Part shown: positions 26,701 to 36,153 of the stretch, piece by piece
Layout of the letters: each line of letters opens with the position of its first letter
Numbering within the stretch: position 1 is the first letter of the stretch
Assembly: GCA_014651175.1 (NCBI GenBank)
Contig: BMWJ01000003.1
Span: 248,001-312,000 of the forward strand
DNA: 64,000 nucleotides
Reading direction: 5' to 3'
DNA from: Streptomyces clavifer
GTDB taxonomy: Bacteria; Actinomycetota; Actinomycetes; Streptomycetales; Streptomycetaceae
Made by a program: the position numbers and the translations under genes
The notes under the pieces: model-generated
Told to the model about the DNA's origin: nothing
Databases searched by the model: none
What the model saw: only the letters and a program-made list of their open reading frames with translations

Positions 26701-28872
26701 TCAGTGAGCCACCGTGGGCCCGGCGCCGACTCCCGCGTCGGCATCCGGATCGGCCGCGGCCTCGGCCTCGGCGACCGCCTCCGCCCTTCCGTCCCCCGCA
26801 CCGCTGGACGCGGCCTCCGGGTCGGGCAGGGGTGCCGCCTGCACGCCGATCCGCTGGGCGACGCCCGCGTTGCGCGCCTCGGCCTTGGCGGCCAGCGCCC
26901 GCACAGCGGCGTTGAACTGTTCCATCGACGTCGGCTCGTCCGGGCCCAGCAGGTAGCTCTTGAGCTCGTGGCGGGCTTCCTTCAGCGGGTCCGCCGACGC
27001 GTCGGAGACGGCGGCCAGCAGCCCGTCGATCTCCTCGGCGCTGTTGGAGAGGATCACGGCGGCCCGTACGGCGGTGTTCTGACGCTTGAACTCCTCCTCG
27101 CCGAGCTCGCCCGAGTCCGTCACCGCGTACGGCTTGCCGCTCGCGATGAAGTCGGAGACCACGCTGGAGATGTCCGAGACCATGGCGTCGGACTGGTTGA
27201 AGCAGTCGTACAGCTTCGGCTGCGCGCCGGACACCGTCCGGTGCTCCCACCAGCCGAAGGAGCGCCAGTAGGCGTCGTTCCATTCGGCCCGCAGCGTGGC
27301 GATCTCGGCTTGGCGCGCGGGGTCGGCGAGCGAGACCCGCGACTCCTCCGACTCGTCGCCGCCGGACCGGCCGGGCTGCGCCAACGCGGCCAGCCCGGAC
27401 TCGATCCGGGCGAGCTCGGCCCGGGCCGCGCTCTGTCCGGCCGCGGCCGCGGAGGCCTCCTTCGCCCAGCGCGGGTCGGCGGCGCGTTCCTGGGCAGCCC
27501 TGGCGATGCGGGCCTTGATCCGGCCGTGGACGGCCTTGGCCTTGGCACTGCGGATACCGGTGAAGGGGTGCGGCTTGTAGATGACCCGGACGGGCTTGTC
27601 CGCCTCCAGCAGGCGGCGGACGATGTTCTCACCGGCGAGCAGCAGCGAGGTGTTGCCCGGGTTGTCGTCCCAGCCCTCCCAGGTGGGGGCGTACAGCACG
27701 GTGGGGATGGGATTCCTCGCCGCGCCGGTCCAGGTCTCGATGGGCGCCAGCTGCGGGCGTCCGACCTCGACGATGTCCTCGTCCCGGATGCCCACGTCGG
27801 CCAGCGCGTACCGGTCGCGGCCCGCACGGCCGGCCGTCCACACCTCGTCGTACACCTTGGAGTAGGGGTTGACGCTGGCCAGCTTGTCGCTGTCGCCGTG
27901 CCCGATGAAGACGTGCTTCATCGTCGGGACGCGCAGCATGTGGATGTTCTTGCCGACGTTGGCGGGGTACAGGCAGACCCGGACGGTGGACAGGTCCAGG
28001 TTCATCAGGTGCGTCCCGGCGGGGACGCAGAGCACGGGGACCGCGGTGTCGGCGAGCTGGGAGACCAGGTTGCGCTCGCGCATGACGATGAGCGGGCGTC
28101 CCTCGACGGCGGCCATCGTGTCCAGCCACATGTTGCCCTGGTACGCGGACTCGTTGGAACCGGAGAAGTAGAGCACGACGGTCGGCTGGTACTCGCCGAG
28201 CCAGGTGTCCAGGGCCTTGAGCACGGCGGGGGCCGCCGGCACCCGGCGGGACCGGCGCAGGTACGGGACGAGCAGGGCGGTGTAGACGACGGCCAGCAGC
28301 ACGGTGACCCCGGCGCCGATGTACCCCAGGAGATACTCGCCCGTGCCGGCGGCGACCACGATGCCGGCCACGGCCGGGATGTCGAGGTGGAGCATCTTCT
28401 CGGCGGAGCGGTGCAGAAGGGTGCGCGGCGGCGCGTCGGGGATGCGGACGGCGTGCAGGTCGATGTTGCGGGTGACGATCGGCATCGTGCGGCGCAGCCG
28501 GATCAGGGTCGTCAGCGCACCCTGCGGGGCCTGCAGGCCGTAGAAGACGAGGAAACCGGCGACCGCCACGAAGAACAGCGGTTCCTCAGCGAGGTCCAGG
28601 CGGGCCAGCAGCAGGATGATCATCAGCTGACGGAGCAGGAAGCGGATGGAGAGCCCCGCCCGCACCTTTCCGAGCCTGTTGATCAGGTAGCTGCCCCGGT
28701 GGTGCAGGTACCAGTCCGCGGCGTACGTGACAGCCGCGGCCGCCGCGAAGAACCAGATATCGGGGAGAAGCGCGGCGATCATGACGCAGGGGTAACCCAG
28801 CGTCATCAGTATCGCTGCCGCCAGTTCTGACCGGCTGCCCACACGGGCCAGACGAATGGCTGTCGAAATCAC
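26701..28872 (-). CDS. CDP-glycerol/CDP-ribitol phosphotransferase (TagF-like) with N-terminal membrane domain
   Basis: 723 residues. Hydrophobic helices in the first 230 residues (e.g. FFAAAAAVTYAADWYLHH, LLGYIGAGVTVLLAVVY) precede a Glyphos_transf domain: HVFIGHGDSDKLASVNPYSK and YDEVWTAGRAGRDRY near 340, LYAPTWEGWDDNPGNTSLL near 400, VIYKPHPFTG near 450, and SDAMVSDISSVVSDFIASGK near 590. These are the polymerase motifs of teichoic acid synthesis. A Glu/Arg-rich insert separates two of them. The C-terminal 40 residues are Ala/Asp-rich. It lies just downstream of a CDP-ribitol-type synthase, so the likely substrate is CDP-ribitol, though CDP-glycerol is not excluded. Confidence 0.9.
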   Translation of the reverse strand: MISTAIRLARVGSRSELAAAILMTLGYPCVMIAALLPDIWFFAAAAAVTYAADWYLHHRGSYLINRLGKVRAGLSIRFLLRQLMIILLLARLDLAEEPLFFVAVAGFLVFYGLQAPQGALTTLIRLRRTMPIVTRNIDLHAVRIPDAPPRTLLHRSAEKMLHLDIPAVAGIVVAAGTGEYLLGYIGAGVTVLLAVVYTALLVPYLRRSRRVPAAPAVLKALDTWLGEYQPTVVLYFSGSNESAYQGNMWLDTMAAVEGRPLIVMRERNLVSQLADTAVPVLCVPAGTHLMNLDLSTVRVCLYPANVGKNIHMLRVPTMKHVFIGHGDSDKLASVNPYSKVYDEVWTAGRAGRDRYALADVGIRDEDIVEVGRPQLAPIETWTGAARNPIPTVLYAPTWEGWDDNPGNTSLLLAGENIVRRLLEADKPVRVIYKPHPFTGIRSAKAKAVHGRIKARIARAAQERAADPRWAKEASAAAAGQSAARAELARIESGLAALAQPGRSGGDESEESRVSLADPARQAEIATLRAEWNDAYWRSFGWWEHRTVSGAQPKLYDCFNQSDAMVSDISSVVSDFIASGKPYAVTDSGELGEEEFKRQNTAVRAAVILSNSAEEIDGLLAAVSDASADPLKEARHELKSYLLGPDEPTSMEQFNAAVRALAAKAEARNAGVAQRIGVQAAPLPDPEAASSGAGDGRAEAVAEAEAAADPDADAGVGAGPTVAH

Positions 28873-28943
28873 GAAGGACCTGCTCCAGGGGTGCCGGTTG
28901 TTTCACGTATTGAGGGAAATGTGAAGATGCGGCTTCACGCACT

Positions 28944-28983
28944 CGGGCCTCTGTGATCGCATCCTTGCGATCACAGAGGCCCG
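28944..28983 (-). terminator. Terminator after the bifunctional cytidylyltransferase gene
   Basis: CGGGCCTCTGTGATCGCA, a 4-nt loop, and its exact complement form an 18-bp stem 25 nt past the stop at 29008. It isolates the synthase transcript from the polymerase gene. Confidence 0.8.
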
Positions 28984-29007
28984 AAAAAGTACATTTGTCA
29001 AGAATTA

Positions 29008-30507
29008 TTACACATCTTCTTGACGGTCCAACACCGAAGCCAGCGCCTGCTCGAACCCGGAGGATCCTGCGGCGTCACGCGTCGGGTCCTGCTGTCGTAC
29101 GTCGATGACGTGGCCGGTCATCGCGGAGAGGAGCACGTCGAGCGAGGTGCGCGCGACGGCCTCGGACGAGAGCAGCGAGCCGTCCGGCTCCTGGCCGAAG
29201 GCCTTGGTGCGCATGGGGGTCGCGGTGCGCTCGGGGTTCACGCAGTTGACCCGGATCCCCTCGCCCGCCCACTCGTCCGCCAGTGCCTGCGTGAGGTTCA
29301 CCATGGCGGCCTTGGTGGAGGAGTAGAGGCTGTACTCGGCGCGGCCCCGGGTGTAGCTGCTGGAGGTGTAGAGCAGCAACTGGCCCTGGGTCTCCGCCAG
29401 GTACTTGTAGGAGGCGCGGGCGATCTGGACGGGCGCCAGGTAGTTGACGTTCAGCGCTTCCTGGATCGTCGTGTTGTCCGTCTCGGCCAGCTTGCCGATG
29501 CGCAGCACACCCGCCGTGTTGATGACGTAGTCGATGCGACCGGTCTCGGCGTACGCCTTGGACAGTGCGTCGTCGACGTGCTCCGGGTTCTCGACGTGCG
29601 TTCCGGTCGTGGAGCGGCCCAGGGCGTACACGCTGGCGCCGTACTGCTCGGCCAGCGTGGCGATGTCGGCACCGATGCCGTACGAACCGCCGAAGACGAC
29701 CAGGGTCTTGCCCGAGAGCAGCTCGCGGTAGGCGGCCTCGTCGGCCTGGCGGGGGGCCGCCGTGGAAGCCAGCTGGAAGAGCTTGTCGGTGATGAAGACG
29801 TCGACCGGCTGGGTCACCTTCATGTTGTACTCGTCGCCCGCGACCACGTAGATCGGTACGTCGGGGAGGTATCGCAGCACGACCGAACAGTCGTCGGTCG
29901 CCTGGAAGTTGGGGTCGCCGCCCGCGATCGCGTACGCCTTGCGGATCGTGGAGAGCTTGAACGCCTGCGGGGTCTGGCCGCGGCGCAGCCGGGACCTGTC
30001 CGGGACCTCGGTGATGAATTCGCCGTCCTCGCCGTGGGTGCGGGTCACGATGATCGTGTCCGCGGACGGGATGGCCACATCCACCGCCTGGTAGCGGTCG
30101 AGGGCGTCGACGCAGTCCTTGATGACCCGCTGCGACAGGAGAGGACGGACCGCGTCGTGGAAGAGGACGTTGCGGTCCTCGCCCTCCGCGAGACCTTCGC
30201 CGAGGGCCTCGATGGCGCGCTCGGTGGTCTCGTTGCGCGTACTGCCGCCTTCGATGATCCTGGCGACCTTGGTCAGGCCGGCCTTGGCGACGATCTTCTC
30301 GACGTCGGGTACGAAGCCGGGCGCCATCAGGACGATGACGTCGTCGATGTCCTCGGCGTTCTCGAAGATGGTCAGCGTGTGCTCGATGACTGCCTTACCG
30401 GCGATCTTCAGCAGCTGCTTGGGGATCGACAGGCCCACGCGCTGACCGGTACCACCGGCGAGCACGACCGCTGTGGTCCGGGGCTTGGCTTCATGCGGCA
30501 CAGACAC
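29008..30507 (-). CDS. Bifunctional cytidylyltransferase / SDR reductase (Bcs1-like CDP-ribitol synthase)
   Basis: 499 residues in two enzymes. Residues 1-240 form an IspD/TarI-type cytidylyltransferase: VVLAGGTGQRVGLSIPKQLL, LFHDAVRPLLSQRVI, PDRSRLRRGQTPQAFKL. Residues 255-499 form a short-chain reductase: VVFGGSYGIGADIA for nucleotide binding and YSLYSSTKAAM with the catalytic Tyr-Lys pair. The same order occurs in Haemophilus Bcs1, which reduces ribulose 5-phosphate to ribitol 5-phosphate and activates it with CTP. The start is the GTG at 30507, with AGGTAGG 6 nt upstream. With the downstream TagF-like gene it implies a ribitol-phosphate-containing wall polymer. Unlike IspD alone, it is unlikely to serve isoprenoid synthesis. 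Confidence 0.9.
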   Translation of the reverse strand: MSVPHEAKPRTTAVVLAGGTGQRVGLSIPKQLLKIAGKAVIEHTLTIFENAEDIDDVIVLMAPGFVPDVEKIVAKAGLTKVARIIEGGSTRNETTERAIEALGEGLAEGEDRNVLFHDAVRPLLSQRVIKDCVDALDRYQAVDVAIPSADTIIVTRTHGEDGEFITEVPDRSRLRRGQTPQAFKLSTIRKAYAIAGGDPNFQATDDCSVVLRYLPDVPIYVVAGDEYNMKVTQPVDVFITDKLFQLASTAAPRQADEAAYRELLSGKTLVVFGGSYGIGADIATLAEQYGASVYALGRSTTGTHVENPEHVDDALSKAYAETGRIDYVINTAGVLRIGKLAETDNTTIQEALNVNYLAPVQIARASYKYLAETQGQLLLYTSSSYTRGRAEYSLYSSTKAAMVNLTQALADEWAGEGIRVNCVNPERTATPMRTKAFGQEPDGSLLSSEAVARTSLDVLLSAMTGHVIDVRQQDPTRDAAGSSGFEQALASVLDRQEDV

Positions 30508-30742
30508 AGACGACCTACCTTGCGACGACAGGGGGAGACAGTGTGATGGTCGCACTCTCCGTGACCGTCCCGCAAGGCGGACGTTTACCAATGCTTCCCT
30601 TGGGGAAACCCGCAGTTCACTGCCTGGCCAGGCAGGTTGGGCCCGGCGGGCCCGCAACTGGAGTGACGGACTCCACAGACGTGTTACGCAATTCGCACAT
30701 CGTCGCCCCCGCACCGCCCCTACCTGGCAGTTCCCTGTGAAT

Positions 30743-30770
30743 CCGGGTGCCCCGCGGCGGGGGCACCCGG
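30743..30770 (-). terminator. Terminator after obg
   Basis: CCGGGTGCCCC pairs with GGGGCACCCGG around a 6-nt loop, 9 nt past the obg stop. Confidence 0.75.
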
Positions 30771-30778
30771 CACCTCGT

Positions 30779-32215
30779 CTAGAAGGGGTCGAACTCGTCG
30801 TACTCGCGCTGCGAGTCGTCGCGCTCGGACTCCTTGTCGCGACGGCGCTGCGCGGCGGGACGGGGAGCCTCGAGGCGGTGGTCCTCGCCTCGCCGGCCCA
30901 GCATCTCCGCACCGGCGGCCATGGTCGGCTCCCAGTCGAAGACGACCGCGTTCTCCTCGGCACCGATGGCCACGCCGTCGCCGGCCTGGGCACCCGCCTT
31001 GCGGAGCGCGTCCTCGACACCGAGCCGGTTGAGCCGGTCCGCGAGGTAGCCGACGGCCTCGTCGTTGTTGAAGTCGGTCTGGCGGATCCAGCGCTCGGGC
31101 TTCTCGCCGCGCACGCGATAGATGCCGTCCTCCTCCAGGGTCACGGCGAAGCCGGTGTCGTCGACGGCCTTGGGGCGGATGACGACACGGGTCGACTCCT
31201 CCTTCGGCTTGCTGGCACGCGCCTCGGCGATGATCCCGGCGAGGGCGTACGAGAGGTCGTTGAGGCCCTTGTGCGCGATGGCCGAGACCTCGAAGACGCG
31301 GTAGCCGCGTGCCTCCAGGTCGGGGCGGATCATGTCGGCGAGGTCCTGGCCGTCCGGGATGTCGACCTTGTTGAGGGCGACGATGCGCGGACGGTTCTCG
31401 AGGCCGCCGTACAGCCGCAGCTCCTCCTCGATCATGTCGAGGTCGGAGACCGGGTCACGGTCCGACTCCAGCGTCGCGGTGTCCAGGACGTGCACGAGGA
31501 CGGAGCAGCGCTCGACGTGCCGCAGGAACTCCAGGCCGAGGCCCTTGCCCTGGCTGGCGCCCGGGATGAGCCCCGGGACGTCGGCGATGGTGTAGACGGT
31601 CGAGCCCGCCGTGACGACGCCCAGGTTGGGGACGAGGGTCGTGAACGGGTAGTCCGCGATCTTCGGCTTGGCTGCGGAGAGCACCGAGATCAGCGAGGAC
31701 TTGCCGGCACTCGGGTAGCCCACGAGCGCGACGTCGGCGACGGTCTTGAGCTCCAGGACGATGTCCCGGCTCTCCCCCGGCTCGCCGAGCAGCGCGAAGC
31801 CGGGCGCCTTGCGGCGGGCGGAGGCGAGCGCTGCGTTGCCGAGGCCGCCGCGGCCGCCCTGACCGGCGACGAAGGTGGTGCCCTGACCGACCAGGTCGGC
31901 GAGGACGTTACCGGCCTTGTCGAGGACGACGGTGCCGTCCGGGACGGGCAGCACGAGGTCCTGGCCGTCCTTGCCGGAACGGTTGTCGCCGGCGCCGGGC
32001 TGGCCGTTCGTCGCCTTGCGGTGGGGGTGGTGGTGGTAGTCGAGCAGCGTGGTGACGGCCTGCTCGACGACCAGGATCACGTCGCCGCCGCGGCCGCCGT
32101 TGCCCCCGTCGGGGCCGCCCAGCGGCTTGAACTTCTCACGGTGCACGGAGGCCACGCCGTGGCCTCCGTTACCCGCGGCGGCATGCAGCTCGACGCGGTC
32201 CACGAAGGTGGTCAT
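30779..32215 (-). CDS. obg: Obg family GTPase
   Basis: 478 residues. The glycine-rich Obg fold opens [19 protein letters not shown] and [16 protein letters not shown]. The G domain has G1 [16 protein letters not shown] (G3), NKVDIPD (G4) and SAIAHKGL (G5). The C-terminal OCT domain ([18 protein letters not shown]) and an Arg/Asp-rich tail follow. Obg works in late 50S ribosome maturation and, in Streptomyces, affects the onset of differentiation. It follows rpmA by 141 bp, past a hairpin that could limit read-through. Confidence 0.97.
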   Translation of the reverse strand: MTTFVDRVELHAAAGNGGHGVASVHREKFKPLGGPDGGNGGRGGDVILVVEQAVTTLLDYHHHPHRKATNGQPGAGDNRSGKDGQDLVLPVPDGTVVLDKAGNVLADLVGQGTTFVAGQGGRGGLGNAALASARRKAPGFALLGEPGESRDIVLELKTVADVALVGYPSAGKSSLISVLSAAKPKIADYPFTTLVPNLGVVTAGSTVYTIADVPGLIPGASQGKGLGLEFLRHVERCSVLVHVLDTATLESDRDPVSDLDMIEEELRLYGGLENRPRIVALNKVDIPDGQDLADMIRPDLEARGYRVFEVSAIAHKGLNDLSYALAGIIAEARASKPKEESTRVVIRPKAVDDTGFAVTLEEDGIYRVRGEKPERWIRQTDFNNDEAVGYLADRLNRLGVEDALRKAGAQAGDGVAIGAEENAVVFDWEPTMAAGAEMLGRRGEDHRLEAPRPAAQRRRDKESERDDSQREYDEFDPF

Positions 32216-32272
32216 GGTGGGTGCCCTCCAGGTACTGCCGAAAAATACGGGATTGTCTCTTGACGTAACGCG

Positions 32273-32325
32273 CCGAGGGCGGACCCGCTTCCCCGATTAC
32301 CGGGAAAGCTGAGATCCGCCCTCGG
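32273..32325 (-). terminator. Hairpin between rpmA and obg
   Basis: CCGAGGGCGGA and TCCGCCCTCGG form an 11-bp stem with a 31-nt internal region. It lies 31 nt past the rpmA stop and may end part of the ribosomal transcript before obg. Confidence 0.6.
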
Positions 32326-32356
32326 AAGGTGCTGTGTCGTTCAGTCGTTGCCTGAC

Positions 32357-32614
32357 TCAGGCAGCGACGGGAACGATGTTCACGACCTTGCGGCCGCGGT
32401 GGGTACCGAACTCCACCGCACCGGCGGTCAGCGCGAACAGCGTGTCGTCGCCGCCACGGCCGACGCCCGTGCCCGGGTGGAAGTGGGTGCCGCGCTGGCG
32501 GACCAGGATCTCACCGGCGTTCACGGCCTGACCGCCGAAGCGCTTCACGCCGAGCCGCTGGGAATTGGAATCGCGCCCGTTCCGAGTGGACGATGCGCCC
32601 TTCTTATGTGCCAT
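32357..32614 (-). CDS. rpmA: 50S ribosomal protein L27 (bL27)
   Basis: 85 residues starting [20 protein letters not shown], the standard bL27 N-terminus that reaches the peptidyl-transferase centre. [11 protein letters not shown] and the C-terminal VVNIVPVA are typical. It follows rplU by 14 bp in one operon and precedes obg, the usual bacterial order. Confidence 0.98.
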   Translation of the reverse strand: MAHKKGASSTRNGRDSNSQRLGVKRFGGQAVNAGEILVRQRGTHFHPGTGVGRGGDDTLFALTAGAVEFGTHRGRKVVNIVPVAA

Positions 32615-32628
32615 GTCTCCTCAGTCCC

Positions 32629-32949
32629 TTACTTCGCAGCCGCGGGAATGCCGGTGACCTTGATCGCCGTGTACTGCTGGCGGTGGCCCTGGCGACGGCG
32701 GTAGCCCGTCTTGTTCTTGTAGCGAAGGATGTCGATCTTCGCGCCCTTGTGGTGGTCCACGATCTCGGCCTGGACCTTGATGCCGTCCAGGACCCAGGGG
32801 TCGCTGGTCACGGCGTCGCCGTCGACAACGAGCAGGGTCGAGAGCTCGACCGTGTCGCCAACCTTGGCGGTGGGAATCTTGTCAACCTCAACGATGTCGC
32901 CGACAGCAACCTTGTGCTGGCGACCACCGCTGCGCACGATGGCGTACAC
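32629..32949 (-). CDS. rplU: 50S ribosomal protein L21 (bL21)
   Basis: 106 residues starting [20 protein letters not shown], the family's N-terminal strand. [20 protein letters not shown] near the C-terminus is the rRNA-binding section. It is the first gene of the rplU-rpmA operon; its promoter and leader lie in the following low-feature interval. Confidence 0.98.
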   Translation of the reverse strand: MYAIVRSGGRQHKVAVGDIVEVDKIPTAKVGDTVELSTLLVVDGDAVTSDPWVLDGIKVQAEIVDHHKGAKIDILRYKNKTGYRRRQGHRQQYTAIKVTGIPAAAK

Positions 32950-34041
32950 GCGGATCTCTCTCTCACTCGGAACGGATCCCCTGATGCCAGCCGTTCGCGC
33001 AGGCCGAGGCCCGCGACGGTCCGGAAGGATGAGCGGCCTCCCCCGGGGACGGATCCACCGGGAGGGATGTGCTCAGGGGTAGGCGCATGGAAACACGCCG
33101 AAGGTCAAGGCTACGGGGCGGGGGTACGGGGGGTCAAACCGGGTCCCGGCACCGGTCCGGAGCGGCCGAGGCACCCGGCAACCGGGCGGGACGCGTCGCC
33201 CGGCCTATCTCCGTTCCGGCGAAATACGGAACAGCCGCCTCAGAAGATCCCATTTTGACTGACGTGCACTTCGGCGTTCCCACTCGATTCCCGCGGTGGG
33301 CCGCGGCACCGCGGAACTCGCCCCTGCCGCGTCGTACCCGATTTCAGACTCATTGCCACAGCACTCGCAAATGAGACGTTACGGCACACTCTCGGCCGAG
33401 GGGAATAGCTCCGTCGCCGAGCCGCGGATGCGACAGGCTGTCCCGGTCTCGTCTTCCGTGACTTTCCGACCACCACTACTCAATGCAGAACCATCCGAAT
33501 ATGCGAATTCGGTAACTGCGCGTATGCGCAGGATTCGCAGCGGGTGGGCCTCGGCTTGGTGCCGACCAGCACCGAGACCACCCGCCTGAGCCCTTCGTTC
33601 GCCTCTCCATCACCCCTGCGACTGACGTGGAGGACAGACCCACAACCGCTGCTCCGGGCTGCCTCAGGTGTCGGATCAGCCGCACCACGCGCTGCCACGA
33701 CGCGTCGTCGAACGCTCGGAAGTCGTAGTCACGGAGGACTCGCGTGCCTCTGTGCATTCCAGGGGAAGCAGCGATTCGGTCAATCGGCGAGCAGCGACGC
33801 GCACCGCCTACCGGGCCTCTCAGGCTGTGCGTGCGTGACATGCTCGGGGCTTTCGAAGATGAGTGGCCGGCTCACGGAATCGCCCGGTGCGAGTGGGCAG
33901 GAGAGTCCTGTCCACTCGGCGCCCGCGAGGCCCAGTACTCTGCTCCTTGGAGCGTCCAGGGGTATCCGACCACCACGCATCCCTTTCACGAATGCGTACG
34001 GCACGTCGAAGGGACTTCCCAGACTCGAAGATGGTGACCAA
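32950..34041. other. 1.1-kb low-GC interval: rplU promoter region and edge of the inserted sugar island
   Basis: GC is visibly lower here than in neighbouring genes. The right part has codons for short peptides but no supported start. On the minus strand at about 33,480-33,750 a short frame reads RVLRDYDFRAFDDASWQRVV with Streptomyces-like codon use for about 40 codons, then loses it, which suggests a gene fragment. No transposase motif is recognised. The + acyltransferase promoter must also lie in this interval. Confidence 0.5.
33572..33750 (-). pseudogene. Possible decayed gene fragment at the island edge
   Basis: Reading minus from the ATG near 33750, about 40 codons show high GC at third positions and a plausible protein segment (DYDFRAFDDASWQRVVRLIR). 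Bias then collapses and the frame reads Arg/Ser/Pro-rich noise. There is no ribosome binding site. It could be a remnant of a mobile or regulatory gene; I do not recognise the family. Confidence 0.25.
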
Positions 34042-35232
34042 ATGCCGGGCGGCCTGATATCTGCGCGAGTCACGCGTGACCGGCTTCCTTCCCTGACCGG
34101 ACTGCGCTTCTGGGCAGCTCTGGTGGTCGTCTGCTACCACCTGTCGAGGCAGGCAGGAAAATTACCCTGGATCAGCGACCTGACCTGGTACGGGCGCAGC
34201 GGTGTGACGTTCTTCTTCGTCCTGTCCGGCTTCGTGCTGGCTTGGACGTACGACGGGAAGAGCGTGCCTGCCGTCACCTTCTTCTGGAGACGCTTCGCTC
34301 GGATCTGGCCCTTGCTGACTGTTTCCGTCATCGCCTCCGTCGCCGTATGGCGTGCCATGGGAACCGACGTATCCCTCCGCGGTGTCGCGGCCACACTGGG
34401 GCTCGTCAACGCCTGGACGCCCGTGCGCCACTACCGCGTGGGCGGCAATCCCGCCGCCTGGTCGCTCAGCAACGAAGCCTGGTTCTATCTTCTGTTCCCC
34501 TTGCTGCTGATGCTGCCACTCCTGCGCTCGGCCCGCGGGAGAACGTGGTGCGCCATCGCACTGTGCGCTGTCCCTGTGGCGATCTGGACCTCCGGCGCAT
34601 TGTTCGACGACCCGGCTCTCCGACTCTGGACGCTCGACTACTTCCCGCCGACTCGCACCCTCCAGTTCGTCCTCGGCGTGGTCGCTGGTCTGGCAGTCAA
34701 ACGCGGATGGCGGCCACCGGTGGGGCTCCCGGTCGCCATCGCTCTCGTCGTAGCCGGGCACATCGCGCTCATCCCCTGGTCGCGGGCGGTCCCCGACAGC
34801 TTCTGGTACAGCCCCTACAGCGCCTCGCACCTGCTGTCCGCACCGGTCTTCGCCCTTCTCGTCGCCGCAGCTGCCACGGTTGACCTGGGAGGCCGCAGGA
34901 CAGGTCTGGACGCCCCTTGGATGATCCGGCTCGGGCACTGGTCCTTCGCTTGGTACCTGTTCCACGAGATCGTGATCAGAGCGCTCCTCCGGCACCTGGG
35001 GCGACCCGAATCGCAGGCCGAGATCCTGAGGTTCTGGCTGCTGACGATGGCAATCAGTCTGGTCGTCGCGGCAATGGCCTACCAGTGGGTGGAGCGCCCC
35101 CTGGAACGCCTGCTCCGTCGGGCGGGGCCGGGCGGGGGCACCGCGACCTCTCGCCGTTCCGCCAGTGCGTCGCAAGGCGACTCGGCCCAGCCCGCTGCGC
35201 CGAGTCCAGCCACGTCTCCCTTCGAGAAGTAG
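34042..35232 (+). CDS. Acyltransferase 3 family membrane protein (O-acetyltransferase type)
   Basis: 396 residues with about ten hydrophobic helices. The family signature LPSLTGLRFWAALVVVCYHL opens the protein, followed by SGVTFFFVLSGFVLAW, FFWRRFARIWPLL and AWSLSNEAWFYLLFPLLL. The C-terminus after residue 350 is Ser/Pro-rich and disordered. Members O-acylate sugars of exported polysaccharides, antibiotics or peptidoglycan. The Shine-Dalgarno is weak (GGTGACCAA). It leads the + strand side of the sugar island and is followed after 147 bp by the N-acetyltransferase gene. Confidence 0.88.
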   Translation: MPGGLISARVTRDRLPSLTGLRFWAALVVVCYHLSRQAGKLPWISDLTWYGRSGVTFFFVLSGFVLAWTYDGKSVPAVTFFWRRFARIWPLLTVSVIASVAVWRAMGTDVSLRGVAATLGLVNAWTPVRHYRVGGNPAAWSLSNEAWFYLLFPLLLMLPLLRSARGRTWCAIALCAVPVAIWTSGALFDDPALRLWTLDYFPPTRTLQFVLGVVAGLAVKRGWRPPVGLPVAIALVVAGHIALIPWSRAVPDSFWYSPYSASHLLSAPVFALLVAAAATVDLGGRRTGLDAPWMIRLGHWSFAWYLFHEIVIRALLRHLGRPESQAEILRFWLLTMAISLVVAAMAYQWVERPLERLLRRAGPGGGTATSRRSASASQGDSAQPAAPSPATSPFEK

Positions 35233-35340
35233 GGTCTTCCACGGACTCGGGTGGAGGGCCGTCACCACACGTGCCTTCCGGGCGGACGTACCCCCGGCGG
35301 GAACGCCCGGTGGCCTCGTCGCCGCAACTGCCGCGGCTCG

Positions 35341-35346
35341 TATGCT
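35341..35346 (+). promoter_or_regulatory. Candidate -10 box for the N-acetyltransferase gene
   Basis: TATGCT, about 33 nt before the GTG start; GGAAGG lies 8 nt before the GTG. The gene therefore seems to have its own promoter with a short leader. Confidence 0.4.
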
Positions 35347-35379
35347 CTCGGGAAGTCCGCTCACTGGAAGGTATGACAC

Positions 35380-35991
35380 GTGAACTACAGAGTTCAGCCC
35401 ACCGCTCAGGTCGACGACAGCGCCGTGATCGGCGCCGGCAGCAGCGTCTGGGAGCTCGCTCAGATCCGTGAGGGGGCCAGGCTCGGCGAGGGCTGTGTGG
35501 TGGGCCGTGGCGCCTACGTCGGCACCGGGGTGCAGATCGGCAACAACGTCAAGCTGCAGAACTACGCCCTGGTGTATGAGCCGGCCGAGCTCGGCGACGG
35601 GGTCTTCATCGGTCCCGCCGTGGTCCTCACCAACGACCACAACCCGCGCTCCGTCGACCCCGAGGGCAAGCAGAAGCGCGGCGGCGACTGGGAGGCCGTG
35701 GGCGTGCAGGTCGCCGAGGGCGCCTCCCTCGGGGCTCGGTCCGTCTGCGTCGCGCCGGTCCGGATCGGGCGCTGGGCCATGGTCGCGGCGGGCGCCGTCG
35801 TGACGAAGGACGTGCCGGACTTCGGCTTGGTCGTGGGCGTGCCGGCCCGCCGGATCGGCTGGGTGGGCAGGTCCGGGGTGAAGCTTGTCGAGCGTTCGGG
35901 CGAACCGGGCGTCTGGGAGTGCCCGCAGACGGGCACTCTGCACGACGCGACCGACGGCGTCCTCACGGAACGCACCGCCGGGACGCTCTGA
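35380..35991 (+). CDS. Left-handed beta-helix N-acetyltransferase (WbpD/WlbB-like)
   Basis: 203 residues, nearly all hexapeptide repeats (e.g. DSAVIGAGSSVWELAQIREG, CVVGRGAYVGTGVQIGNNVK). VLTNDHNPRSVDPEG and GARSVCVAPVRIGRWAMVAA match UDP-2-acetamido-3-amino-2,3-dideoxyglucuronate N-acetyltransferases, which use acetyl-CoA. Partner steps (dehydrogenase, 3-oxidase, aminotransferase) are encoded by the converging minus-strand operon. The GTG start has a clear Shine-Dalgarno. The last 35 residues fall outside the helix. Confidence 0.87.
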   Translation: MNYRVQPTAQVDDSAVIGAGSSVWELAQIREGARLGEGCVVGRGAYVGTGVQIGNNVKLQNYALVYEPAELGDGVFIGPAVVLTNDHNPRSVDPEGKQKRGGDWEAVGVQVAEGASLGARSVCVAPVRIGRWAMVAAGAVVTKDVPDFGLVVGVPARRIGWVGRSGVKLVERSGEPGVWECPQTGTLHDATDGVLTERTAGTL

Positions 35992-36101
35992 CCCCGGGGC
36001 ACCGCTGGATTCCAGGCCGACCGGCTCGGGCCCGAACACCGACAACCGGCCCCTGGGGCTCCCCCGGAGTTCACTGGGCCCGGTGTGTGGTCCCGGCACG
36101 C

Positions 36102-36146
36102 CAGAGGGAAGGCCCCGCCCGCATGGCGGGCGGGGCCTTCCCTCTG
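36102..36146. terminator. Strong bidirectional terminator between the converging sugar genes
   Basis: CAGAGGGAAGGCCCCGCCCGC, a 3-nt loop and the exact complement form a 21-bp stem in the middle of the 162-bp gap. Confidence 0.85.
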
Positions 36147-36153
36147 TCAGTGG

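Noticed and set aside
26704-28830. 708-codon + strand frame opposite the TagF-like gene
   Set aside because: Antisense shadow; the minus strand has the polymerase motifs.
30508-30778. Possible small gene upstream of the bifunctional synthase
   Set aside because: No frame with both start and ribosome site. The interval contains the synthase promoter region and the obg terminator only.
33544-34041. N-terminal extension of the acyltransferase frame by 166 codons
   Set aside because: The extension reads as Ser/Arg/Pro-rich noise, while the family starts at the LPSLTGLR segment soon after 34042.
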